Shown here: in pieces, positions 56,619 to 64,000 of the stretch
How positions within the stretch are numbered: position 1 is the stretch's first letter
Layout of the letters: every line of letters starts with the position of its first letter
Source of the DNA: Actinomycetes bacterium
Lineage (GTDB): Bacteria; Actinomycetota; Actinomycetes; Nanopelagicales; Nanopelagicaceae
Length of the DNA stretch: 64,000 nucleotides
Assembly (NCBI GenBank): GCA_014190155.1
Contig: BJFY01000006.1
Coordinates: forward strand, 49,574 to 113,573
Direction of reading: 5' to 3'
Translations under genes and position numbers: made by a program
Notes under the pieces: generated by a model
Told to the model about the DNA's origin: nothing
What the model saw: the letters and a program-made list of their open reading frames with translations, nothing else
Database searches by the model: none

Positions 56619-57629
56619 TTAACGTTCACTTCTCCCCGGCTTGATCGAAGTTCTAATTGATCTAGGTGAATTTGTGGTCGCAGCATCCCAAGCGCCATAA
56701 GCATCAACGATCTGACTAACTAAGCGATGGCGAACCACGTCATCTGAAAAAAGCTCTATAAATGAAATATCCTCAACATTTTCCAGAATTTCACTAACGA
56801 TTCTTAAGCCAGATTGGGCGCTATTAGGCAGATCTATTTGAGTTACATCGCCGGTGACTACCATGCGAGAGCCGAACCCCAATCGGGTTAAAAACATCTT
56901 CATCTGTTCTGGAGTCGTGTTTTGGGCTTCATCCAAAATAATAAATGAATCATTCAAAGTTCGACCACGCATATATGCAAGCGGGGCTACTTCAATCGTT
57001 CCAGCTGCCATTAAGCGTGGAATCGCATCCGGATCAATCATTTCGTGTAGCGCATCAAATAGGGGGCGCAAATATGGATCGATTTTTTCATGAAGTGTTC
57101 CTGGCAGGAAGCCAAGTCGCTCACCCGCTTCGACTGCTGGTCGAGTAAGAATAATTCGATTTACTTGTTTTGACTGTAGCGCTTGGATTGCTTTCGCCAT
57201 TGCAAGATAAGTTTTTCCAGTTCCGGCAGGTCCGATTCCGAATGTAATGGTTGAGCGATCAATTGCATCTACATACTTCTTTTGATTGGCAGTTTTAGGT
57301 CTAATTGTTTTGCCACGGTTACTAAGAATGTTTAGTGATAAAACTTCCGCTGGGTGTTGATTTATGTCGCCAATTACCATTGCAATCGATCGACGAACTG
57401 CGTCTTCAGTGAGCGCTTGGCCAGATTTAATGATCGCAACGAGTTCGGTAATCAACCCTTGAAATTGCGCTACATCACCAGCCTCACCACGCAAAATAAA
57501 TTCGTTGCCGCGCACAGTTATTGCTAAATGTGAATAAGATTTTTCAAGCATTCTCAGGAAAACATCTTGTGGTCCGGTGAGCGCAACCATAGGTACGGCG
57601 CTTGGGATTGTTATAACAATGCGATTCAT
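56619..57629 (-). CDS. phoH: PhoH-like ATPase
   Basis: A 336-residue P-loop protein with GPAGTGKTYLAMAKAIQAL (Walker A), GFLPGTLHEKIDPYLRPLFD, SFIILDEAQNTTPEQMKMFLTRLG (Walker B) and VVTGDVTQIDLP. A short N-terminal region (about 1-100) precedes it. Family members are thought to be RNA helicases or NTPases acting with YbeY, encoded next. Confidence 0.94.
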   Translation of the reverse strand: MNRIVITIPSAVPMVALTGPQDVFLRMLEKSYSHLAITVRGNEFILRGEAGDVAQFQGLITELVAIIKSGQALTEDAVRRSIAMVIGDINQHPAEVLSLNILSNRGKTIRPKTANQKKYVDAIDRSTITFGIGPAGTGKTYLAMAKAIQALQSKQVNRIILTRPAVEAGERLGFLPGTLHEKIDPYLRPLFDALHEMIDPDAIPRLMAAGTIEVAPLAYMRGRTLNDSFIILDEAQNTTPEQMKMFLTRLGFGSRMVVTGDVTQIDLPNSAQSGLRIVSEILENVEDISFIELFSDDVVRHRLVSQIVDAYGAWDAATTNSPRSIRTSIKPGRSER

Positions 57630-57673
57630 TAGGGCAACCTTAATGGAACTTTCTCAAATTGGTATTTGAACGC

Positions 57674-58009
57674 TTAACCAGGCGGCCAATGCAGCGATCT
57701 ACCACCCAATAAATGCAGGTGGGCATGGAAAACGCTCTGTCCTGCCTCCGCTCCGGTGTTAAAAACCGTGCGATACCCAACTAGGCCCCGAGATTTGGCA
57801 ATCTCCTCAGCCAACAAAAATAAGTCGGCTACCGTTGCTGGATTATTATTAGCTAACTCTGCAACATTTGGAAAATGTTTTTTTGGGACAATCAAAACAT
57901 GGGTTGGGGCTTGCGGAGAAATATCGTTAAAGGCAACAGATAATTCACTTTCTGCAACTAATTCGGCAGGAATTTCTAAGCTTACGATTTTGCAAAACAA
58001 GCAAGACAT
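57674..58009 (-). CDS. HIT-family hydrolase
   Basis: A 111-residue nucleotide-binding protein, opening CLFCKIVSLEIPAELVAES and ending with the histidine triad SVFHAHLHLLGGRSL. Family members hydrolyse AMP-linked substrates such as adenosine phosphoramidates. The zinc-like C-x2-C (CLFC) is common in this group. It lies between phoH and rsmE. Confidence 0.93.
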   Translation of the reverse strand: MSCLFCKIVSLEIPAELVAESELSVAFNDISPQAPTHVLIVPKKHFPNVAELANNNPATVADLFLLAEEIAKSRGLVGYRTVFNTGAEAGQSVFHAHLHLLGGRSLHWPPG

Positions 58010-58018
58010 TTTTCCTCC

Positions 58019-58750
58019 TCACCACATCTTAAAGGCTGTCTGGATAGCGGCAAGCGCCGCAACGCCTGCATGTGCTGATCTAAATACTGGCACTCCCAAT
58101 TTAACTAATTTGCCACCTACGGATTCAAAAATTTCGATTTCGCTCTCGGAAATTCCTCCTTCTGGGCCAATTACCACCGCAATGTTTTTATAGGCACTCA
58201 CTTCTAAACCTGATATTAAAGTAGTGAATGAAATATTTGCCGACTCATGAAAAACTAAAATTAAATCAAAATCACAGCACCGCTCTTTCAGTTCATTAGT
58301 AGATCTTAAATCTATGACTTCTGGGATTCGAAATCTGCGTGCTTGCTTGCTGGCTTCACGAACCTGCGTTTGCCATTTTTGCAGCCCCGATGCTTTATCG
58401 CCCCACTTTGCTATTGATTTACTCGCTGACCACGGAATAATTTGATCCACGCCAGCCTCAGTTAATAATTCCAAGGTTTCTTTTACACGATCGCTCTTTG
58501 GCAACGCTTGAATGCAGGTAAGTTTTATAGCGGCAGGTCCGATTGCACCAGATTTAGTAATCTCGCATGAAATTGATTTTTTAATTCGTTCCAGAACAAC
58601 CGCTTCAGCCCAATTCCCGCGACCATCCGAAATTAAAATTTCTTCGCCCACCTCAATTCTAAGTACGGTGGCAGCGTGGTGACCTTCATCGCCATCGATA
58701 ATTGCAATGCCACTATTAGGGATTTCTTTAATAATAAAAAGAGTACGCAC
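58019..58750 (-). CDS. rsmE: 16S rRNA (uracil1498-N3)-methyltransferase
   Basis: I start at GTG 58750, one base after the dnaJ stop; longer frames would lie inside dnaJ. The 243-residue SPOUT enzyme has DEGHHAATVLRIEVGEEILISDGRG in the PUA-like part and the knot VVIGPEGGISESEIEIFES, GVPVFRSAHAGVAALAAIQ. Family members methylate U1498 at the 30S decoding site. Usual neighbour of dnaJ. Confidence 0.92.
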   Translation of the reverse strand: MRTLFIIKEIPNSGIAIIDGDEGHHAATVLRIEVGEEILISDGRGNWAEAVVLERIKKSISCEITKSGAIGPAAIKLTCIQALPKSDRVKETLELLTEAGVDQIIPWSASKSIAKWGDKASGLQKWQTQVREASKQARRFRIPEVIDLRSTNELKERCCDFDLILVFHESANISFTTLISGLEVSAYKNIAVVIGPEGGISESEIEIFESVGGKLVKLGVPVFRSAHAGVAALAAIQTAFKMW

Positions 58751-58751
58751 T

Positions 58752-59867
58752 TTATTTTCTATTTCGAAATGCTTCGTTAAATTTACCAAAAAATCCAGTT
58801 TCGTGCCGTTGCTTAACTTCGCCCCTATTTGCCTTATCACCACGGGCCTCTGCAAATTGGTGGAGTAGATCTTCTTCTTTTTTGGAAAGTTTGTTTGGAA
58901 TCAGAACATCGATATGGGCAAATAAATCGCCACGACCAGAACCGCGCAATTTTGTAATGCCTTTTCCACGAATCGGCAAAACGCTGCCGCTCTGAGTTCC
59001 AGGTTTAATTTCAATTTCAATCTCGCCATCTAAAGTTTCGATTTTAACTTTACTTCCAAGTGCTGCACCAGTCATTGGTACTGAGACTGAAACATGTAAA
59101 TCATTTCCTTCGCGCACCAAAAAGTCATGATCTGCGACATCAATTTCAACATACAAATCCCCAGCTGGGCCGCCGCCTGGGCCAACTTCACCTTGGCCCG
59201 ACATTTGAATTCGGTTTCCGCTCTCAACGCCAGCCGGGATTTTTATATCCAAACTTCGCTTAGACCTAACTCGACCATCGCCAGCGCATTCGCCGCAAGG
59301 CGTTGGAATCGTTGAGCCAAATCCTTGGCAAGCAGCACATGGTCTGCTTGTTAAAACTTGGCCAATAAAAGATCTTGTAACTTGCTGAGTTTCGCCTTTG
59401 CCGCGACAAATTTCGCAAGTTTTTGGATTACTGCCACTGGCGCAACCACTTCCGGAACATTGCGTGCAGAGTATTGCGGTTTCGACATTTAATTCTCGGT
59501 CGGTACCAAAACATGCTTCGGCTAACTCAATATCAACTCGAATTAGCGCATCTTGGCCATGGCGCATTCTTGGCCTTGGTCCGCGAGAGTTTCCGCCGCC
59601 ACCAAAAAATGCATCCATGATGTCGCCAAACCCGAAATTGGCATTACCAAATCCATTAAACCCTTGGCCGCCTTGATCGTAATTTTGTCGTTTATTCGGA
59701 TCACTCAAAACTTCATAAGCGGCAGTTATCTCTTTAAATCGATCTTGTACTGCAGGGTCAGGGTTTACATCTGGGTGAAGTTCGCGCGCTAATTTTCGAT
59801 ATGACTTTTTTATCTCGTCAGCGTTTGCATCTCGACTTACGCCAAGGGTTTCGTAAAGGTCAGCCAT
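58752..59867 (-). CDS. dnaJ: Chaperone DnaJ
   Basis: A 371-residue type I Hsp40. J domain with the HPD motif ([11 protein letters not shown]), a Gly/Phe region (about 70-110), four zinc-finger motifs ([32 protein letters not shown]), and a C-terminal substrate domain. It stimulates DnaK. It lies three bases after hrcA; dnaK and grpE are elsewhere. Confidence 0.96.
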   Translation of the reverse strand: MADLYETLGVSRDANADEIKKSYRKLARELHPDVNPDPAVQDRFKEITAAYEVLSDPNKRQNYDQGGQGFNGFGNANFGFGDIMDAFFGGGGNSRGPRPRMRHGQDALIRVDIELAEACFGTDRELNVETAILCTQCSGSGCASGSNPKTCEICRGKGETQQVTRSFIGQVLTSRPCAACQGFGSTIPTPCGECAGDGRVRSKRSLDIKIPAGVESGNRIQMSGQGEVGPGGGPAGDLYVEIDVADHDFLVREGNDLHVSVSVPMTGAALGSKVKIETLDGEIEIEIKPGTQSGSVLPIRGKGITKLRGSGRGDLFAHIDVLIPNKLSKKEEDLLHQFAEARGDKANRGEVKQRHETGFFGKFNEAFRNRK

Positions 59868-59870
59868 AAG

Positions 59871-60629
59871 TTACTTATTATCCCCTAAGAATTTTCCAAC
59901 ATATCTTGCAACAGCAGTAACGGCCGACATAGAACTCGCATAATCCATTCGAGTTGGCCCAATGATACCTAATGCGCCAGCAGGGCTGCCATCTTGCCCG
60001 TAACTCATAGAGACCAGGCTTGTGGTTTGCAAATTCTTTTCCGACTGTTCATCTCCAATTCGTACACGCATTGAATCGCCAACATCGCTCAATAGCCGTA
60101 ATAACACAACTTGTTCTTCGAGCGCTTCCAAAATTGGATGAATATCTGATGCCTGCTCATGGCTAGAGCGCGCTAAATTTGCAGTTCCAGCTAGCGCAAC
60201 TTTCGCTTTAGATTCAGAGTGCGATGGATATTGAACAACCGCAACTTGTTTAGTTATTTGCGCAAGTAAGCGCACAGTACGATCCATTACATCATCTAAA
60301 TCCGCAGCACCTTCTAAGAATGTTTCGATGGCACGGCGTTCTGGCTCCGAGAATGGCTTTACGGTTGCCAATTTATCTACGAATAATCGATATCCACGAT
60401 TGGTTGGAATTCGGCCTGCGCTGGTATGAGGTTGTGTAATCAACCCAGCTTCTTCCAAAACCGCCATTTCATTTCGAATTGTTGCTGGCGAAACTCCAAG
60501 ATGGTGCCGTTGTGCAATTGATTTAGAGCCAACGGGTTCTTCAGTAGCGACATATTCTTCAACAATTGCGCGCAAGATTTCTAATTGACGTGATTCCATA
60601 TTTGGAACCTGCGTATTAGATGCGTTCAT
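59871..60629 (-). CDS. hrcA: Heat-inducible repressor HrcA, lacking its middle domain
   Basis: The 252-residue protein keeps the winged-helix DNA-binding part ([52 protein letters not shown]), the long helix to QVAVVQYP at about 136, and the C-terminal half ([39 protein letters not shown]). Actinobacterial HrcA is usually about 340 residues; here about 95 residues between VVQYPS (131-136) and [10 protein letters not shown] (146-155) are missing. It should still repress heat-shock genes through CIRCE elements, though none was recognised in this window. Three bases separate it from dnaJ. Confidence 0.9.
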   Translation of the reverse strand: MNASNTQVPNMESRQLEILRAIVEEYVATEEPVGSKSIAQRHHLGVSPATIRNEMAVLEEAGLITQPHTSAGRIPTNRGYRLFVDKLATVKPFSEPERRAIETFLEGAADLDDVMDRTVRLLAQITKQVAVVQYPSHSESKAKVALAGTANLARSSHEQASDIHPILEALEEQVVLLRLLSDVGDSMRVRIGDEQSEKNLQTTSLVSMSYGQDGSPAGALGIIGPTRMDYASSMSAVTAVARYVGKFLGDNK

Positions 60630-60642
60630 GGTGGAAAAGGTA

Positions 60643-61803
60643 CTACACCATTAATTCGCGCACGATTCGGTCCGCGATTAAGCGCCCCGATTGGGTTAAC
60701 ACAACCCGACCTTGCGACCAATGCGAGTGCGAAATATGGTCACTTTCAAGATATCTAGCTGCGTTTGAATTTTGTTCCGAAGTTAAAGTTTTACGATCAA
60801 TTCCATCGACTAGTCGAATTTGCAACATAATTTTCTCATCTTTATGATTTTCTAAAGTTAAAGTTTCTCCCGCTAATTTTGGTGAAAGCCCAGAATCTAT
60901 TCGTTCCTGATAAGCGCTTGGATGTTTCACATTCCACCAGCGTTCATTTCCTAAGAAAGAATGTGCGCCTGGCCCAACCCCCCACCAATTTGAACCATTC
61001 CAATAATTAATATTGTGGCGGCATTCACCACCTGGTTTAGCCCAATTACTTAACTCATACCAACTAAATCCAGCACTGGCAAAAAGATCATCAGCTATCC
61101 GATACTTTTCCGCAGTCTCATCATCGGCTGGCATTACTAATTCGCCACGTTTAACTTGGTTGGAAAGTTTTGTACCAGCTTCAACAATTAGCGCATAGGC
61201 ACTTATGTGATCAATCGCCATTGATAGCGCGCTATTTACTGAAATCTCCCAATCCGCGATTGATTCACCAGGTGTGCCATAAATTAAATCTACGCTGATG
61301 TGCTCAAATCCAATTGAGTTTGCTAATGCTACAGACCTACCAACACCTTCCGGCTTATGAGTCCGATCAAGAGTTGCTAACACATGTGGAACTGCGGATT
61401 GCATTCCAAAAGAAATTCGATTGAAGCCACCTTCTCGTAATTTTGTAAGTAAATCTTCGGTAACGGTATCGGGATTAGCCTCTATCGTTATTTCACAATC
61501 TTTACTTACTTCGAATTCGCTTTTGATTTTGGAAATAACTCGGCTTAAATCATGCGCCTCCAAAAGTGTCGGAGTTCCACCGCCAAAAAATATCGTTGGC
61601 ACTATTGCAGCACTAACTTCACTTCTGGCTTGATCAATTTCTTTCAAAACTCGATCTATATACCCTTCAGATACGCCCGAGATATCTGCCGATAAATCAC
61701 CGCTGCGCAATTCGCTCGGTGTGTAGGTATTGAAATCACAGTAACCACAGCGCTTTACGCAATACGGTATGTGAACGTAAAACGATAGCGCCATAGGGAT
61801 CAT
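60643..61803 (-). CDS. hemW: HemW-type radical SAM protein (coproporphyrinogen III oxidase-like)
   Basis: A 386-residue radical SAM enzyme with the cluster motif [13 protein letters not shown] (C-x3-C-x2-C), [32 protein letters not shown] and [11 protein letters not shown]. HemW proteins act in heme insertion rather than as the classic oxidase, and the CPO-type fourth residue pattern is not visible. Normal partner of hrcA and lepA in actinobacteria. Start ATG 61803, or 61794. Confidence 0.93.
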   Translation of the reverse strand: MIPMALSFYVHIPYCVKRCGYCDFNTYTPSELRSGDLSADISGVSEGYIDRVLKEIDQARSEVSAAIVPTIFFGGGTPTLLEAHDLSRVISKIKSEFEVSKDCEITIEANPDTVTEDLLTKLREGGFNRISFGMQSAVPHVLATLDRTHKPEGVGRSVALANSIGFEHISVDLIYGTPGESIADWEISVNSALSMAIDHISAYALIVEAGTKLSNQVKRGELVMPADDETAEKYRIADDLFASAGFSWYELSNWAKPGGECRHNINYWNGSNWWGVGPGAHSFLGNERWWNVKHPSAYQERIDSGLSPKLAGETLTLENHKDEKIMLQIRLVDGIDRKTLTSEQNSNAARYLESDHISHSHWSQGRVVLTQSGRLIADRIVRELMV

Positions 61804-61860
61804 TCTCTCCTAGATCGCAAATAATTAGTAACTCTGAGAAGCAATCTAATTCAAGAACTA

Positions 61861-63669
61861 TTAAAGTTTCGTAATTTCAATCGTCTCGTAATCACCTGCG
61901 CCGGTCAATTTTATGCGAACGCCTTCTATCGTGAATGTGTCACCCAAAGTTGCGATATAACGGTTGTATGGTTCACTCCCACTTCTGAAATCAAAATCGG
62001 CAAGAAAAGATGCTGAGCCATCAACCTTCTGCCAGTAGGCCCATCTTGGATATTTAGGATCATTTCCAGTGTCGTCGAGAATGGACCGACCATCAGCTGC
62101 CACTGGAGGGGCGACGGCCTTTTCGATATCAACTACATATGCCATCACCCCATAAAATCCACCAGGATAAGATCTATCGTTTTTGTTGAACGAGCTCCAC
62201 TTATCAATTCCATGTGATTCAATCACTATTGCTTTAGTTTTACTAAGTTTTATAACGGCCATTTTAGTTTGCTTATCCTCGCGCTCCATCGGTGTTAGCG
62301 AGACTACCGATTTAGTGAGCGCATCTTTATCGATGCAATAAATTTGATTATCTGGCAACCAGTCAGATTGGAATTGTTCCCAAGCAAAAAGCGACTCTGA
62401 AATACCTGATTGATTTGCCATTATGCCAAATGGCCAACCATTACCAGGAGCATGTCCAATCCAAGGTGCATCATGCCCAACTTCATGAATGTAATAGGCC
62501 CAACGCATAGTTCCCATTAATTCATTATCTTTACCCCATCCAAAAATGTTTAAATTCTTGATGCCTTCTTTAGTTTTGAACGGTCGATTCCTTACTATCC
62601 AGTCTCTATCTAAAGTAACTTCACCGTCCGGAAATATAATATAGAGCGTCGTAAATGGAGTCAGATCAATATCTTTTGTAATCATATCTATCATTTCTTG
62701 ACTTACCGCGTCATGTAGCGAATTCCCATCAACACCCCTAGGATCAGATGAATAGTCGAAACTGTAGCTCTTGGCGCTTTTTGTAGCGTGGAACCAATAA
62801 TCAATAGTGGTCAGTTCGTAACGCTTTTTTCCATTTGAGAAATATGAATACCATTCATCGCTCATTTTTTTATCGTATGCGTTCATTTTTTTAAGGTCAG
62901 AATCATTACCCCGCAGTTCTGGAAAATCTACACCCACGACGAGAGCCTTATTAACTCCTGGGTTTGTCCAAGTGCTACGCGGTATTGTTGGAAAACCAGC
63001 TGCGATAAATGGATCGCGAACACCCCCTCGAGTATTCGCGGGTAATTTACTTTCATCTATATCTGAATTTTTCAGCTTGCAAACTTCAGTTCCAGAAGGG
63101 CTTAACAAATTTGTAAATGTATTCTTTACGCTGTTTATTTTCATCCACACGAGCTTTCCGCCAAAAATATAGCGGCACTCCAAATATCCAGCAGGAACAT
63201 CAAATGTATCGCCAGACTGAACACAAGTTTGTCCAGTCACTGGAGCTATCTTGTAATTATTGGACATTGAGTTAGAGAGAACAGGAATTCGATGTTCGTG
63301 CCATGCATTTTTGTATCCTCCTTCCCAATCACAACGTATAAAGCCGTACGAAGTTGTAAATTTTTGCCCAACTAGCGAGCAATCCACACCTTGTAATGGC
63401 AAATTAACGTTTGGAGTTGGTGTTGGTGAAGATGTAGGTGAAGATGTAGGTGAAGGCGTTGGTGTTGGTGTGGCGACACCCTTATTCCAAATCAACTTCT
63501 TCCCAGATTTAACGCAGGTATAAGTCTTATTTAGATAAAGAACTTTTTGATTCAATACTTTGCAGGCACTTCCAGAAGTGATCTTCTGCGCAGAAATTGC
63601 CGAGATTGGAATTAGAGTAAGGGCCAGGGTAAGAAGGATACCCTTGTAAACACTTACCTTAATCTGCAT
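61861..63669 (-). CDS. Large secreted protein with HExxH site (M6-like metallopeptidase candidate)
   Basis: A 602-residue exported protein. Signal peptide 1 to about 27 (ends SAISA). Then three copies of a small cysteine module: 36-61, 97-123 and 149-175, the first two separated by a Pro/Thr/Ser linker (about 67-86). The main domain from about 230 has ALVVGVDFPEL, a metal-type HEVGH at 395-399, and further on WEQFQSDWLPDNQIYCID, as in some M6 immune-inhibitor-A relatives. The third ligand is unclear; His406 is a candidate. Predicted surface or extracellular protease; substrate unknown. Confidence 0.7.
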   Translation of the reverse strand: MQIKVSVYKGILLTLALTLIPISAISAQKITSGSACKVLNQKVLYLNKTYTCVKSGKKLIWNKGVATPTPTPSPTSSPTSSPTPTPNVNLPLQGVDCSLVGQKFTTSYGFIRCDWEGGYKNAWHEHRIPVLSNSMSNNYKIAPVTGQTCVQSGDTFDVPAGYLECRYIFGGKLVWMKINSVKNTFTNLLSPSGTEVCKLKNSDIDESKLPANTRGGVRDPFIAAGFPTIPRSTWTNPGVNKALVVGVDFPELRGNDSDLKKMNAYDKKMSDEWYSYFSNGKKRYELTTIDYWFHATKSAKSYSFDYSSDPRGVDGNSLHDAVSQEMIDMITKDIDLTPFTTLYIIFPDGEVTLDRDWIVRNRPFKTKEGIKNLNIFGWGKDNELMGTMRWAYYIHEVGHDAPWIGHAPGNGWPFGIMANQSGISESLFAWEQFQSDWLPDNQIYCIDKDALTKSVVSLTPMEREDKQTKMAVIKLSKTKAIVIESHGIDKWSSFNKNDRSYPGGFYGVMAYVVDIEKAVAPPVAADGRSILDDTGNDPKYPRWAYWQKVDGSASFLADFDFRSGSEPYNRYIATLGDTFTIEGVRIKLTGAGDYETIEITKL

Positions 63670-63715
63670 CCCAAAAGATTACTACAGGTATCTGCTCATA
63701 TGAGATTTTGAGGAG

Positions 63716-64000
63716 TTATTTCTTTGCTCCAGCGCTCTTTGCCTTATCGGCATCAGCGTTTGTGGAGAGCGCAGCGATAAATGCTTCTTGTGGAACTTCG
63801 ACTCGTCCCACCATCTTCATTCTCTTTTTACCCTCTTTTTGCTTCTCTAAAAGTTTACGCTTTCGCGATATATCGCCACCGTAACATTTTGCGAGCACAT
63901 CTTTTCGAATCGCTCGAATAGTTTCACGTGCAATTACTTTTGCACCAATAGCTGCTTGAATCGGAACTTCAAATTGCTGTCTTGGTATTAATTCGCGGAG
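63716..64000 (-). CDS. lepA: Elongation factor 4 (LepA), 3' part
   Basis: The frame is open to the window edge. The visible 94 residues are the C-terminal domain: [23 protein letters not shown], then the hallmark [43 protein letters not shown]. LepA is a translational GTPase that back-translocates or remodels ribosomes. Just upstream of hemW and hrcA apart from the secreted-protein gene that intervenes here. Confidence 0.95.
   Translation of the reverse strand, partial: LRELIPRQQFEVPIQAAIGAKVIARETIRAIRKDVLAKCYGGDISRKRKLLEKQKEGKKRMKMVGRVEVPQEAFIAALSTNADADKAKSAGAKK

Noticed and set aside
60630..60642. CIRCE element before hrcA
   Set aside because: The gap is 13 bases and contains no TTAGCACTC-N9-GAGTGCTAA.

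Overview
The window looks like ordinary chromosome from a small-genome, A+T-leaning actinobacterium. The gene set and order are actinobacterial: pimB next to an NlpC/P60 hydrolase, a TrkA pair next to DUF3159, dut, DUF3093 and DUF4193 genes, rnc-DUF177-SepIVA-like-coaD, leuCD divergent from an IclR regulator, and DUF3000-rnd-dxs. From memory these blocks resemble Mycobacterium, but the codons are A/T-rich, intergenic gaps are tiny and convergent genes overlap at their 3' ends. This fits a streamlined freshwater lineage such as the Nanopelagicales (acI); that placement is inference, not computed. No phage, insertion sequence, CRISPR array or rRNA was seen.

Layout. 1-5.2 kb: end of a fadD-type acyl-CoA synthetase, a sensor-less histidine kinase and its LuxR-type regulator, then pimB, an NlpC/P60 hydrolase, a small four-cysteine protein and a RibD-C reductase. 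5.2-21.8 kb: EamA transporter, DUF3000, rnd, iron permease, fadA-fadB beta-oxidation pair, dxs, acnA, a TRAM-domain RNA methyltransferase, two TrkA proteins, DUF3159, dut, thioesterase, DUF3093 and DUF4193. 22-36.9 kb (all minus): acyl-ACP desaturase; the trmD-rimM-khpA-rpsP-ffh translation/secretion block; the glnD-glnK-amt nitrogen operon, with a GlnR-type box upstream of amt; ftsY-smc-mutM-rnc-rpmF. 36.9-42.6 kb: DUF177, SepIVA-like, coaD, rsmD, recG, rpmB, thiL. 42.7-49.4 kb: an AsnC-domain protein, a secreted accessory set (copper monooxygenase-like protein, cytochrome b5-domain protein, lipoprotein, UbiA enzyme), then ddl-gpsA-plsC and an HU gene with a clear terminator. 49.6-54.8 kb: leuCD, their IclR regulator, tRNA-Glu and tRNA-Gln, gltX and a FAH-family hydrolase. 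54.9-64 kb: CBS/CorC protein, ybeY, phoH, HIT, rsmE, dnaJ, hrcA, hemW, a large secreted HExxH protein and the end of lepA.

How the genes fit together. Most of the window is housekeeping in co-oriented operons with 1-4 nt start/stop overlaps. Ffh and FtsY share a targeting pathway; SMC, HU and the SepIVA-like protein serve chromosome and division; GlnD, GlnK and Amt form one nitrogen-sensing unit; FadD, FadA, FadB and the desaturase handle fatty acids.

The most unusual parts are: (1) the exported copper-monooxygenase/cytochrome b5/lipoprotein cluster at 43.0-45.4 kb, a possible extracellular redox system; (2) a repeated C-x15-C...W module shared by two exported proteins; (3) an HrcA lacking roughly 95 internal residues; (4) pimB with a probable one-base break at its start; (5) rnc with an apparent CTG start; and (6) several strong palindromes at the promoters of lipid, iron, leucine and HU genes.
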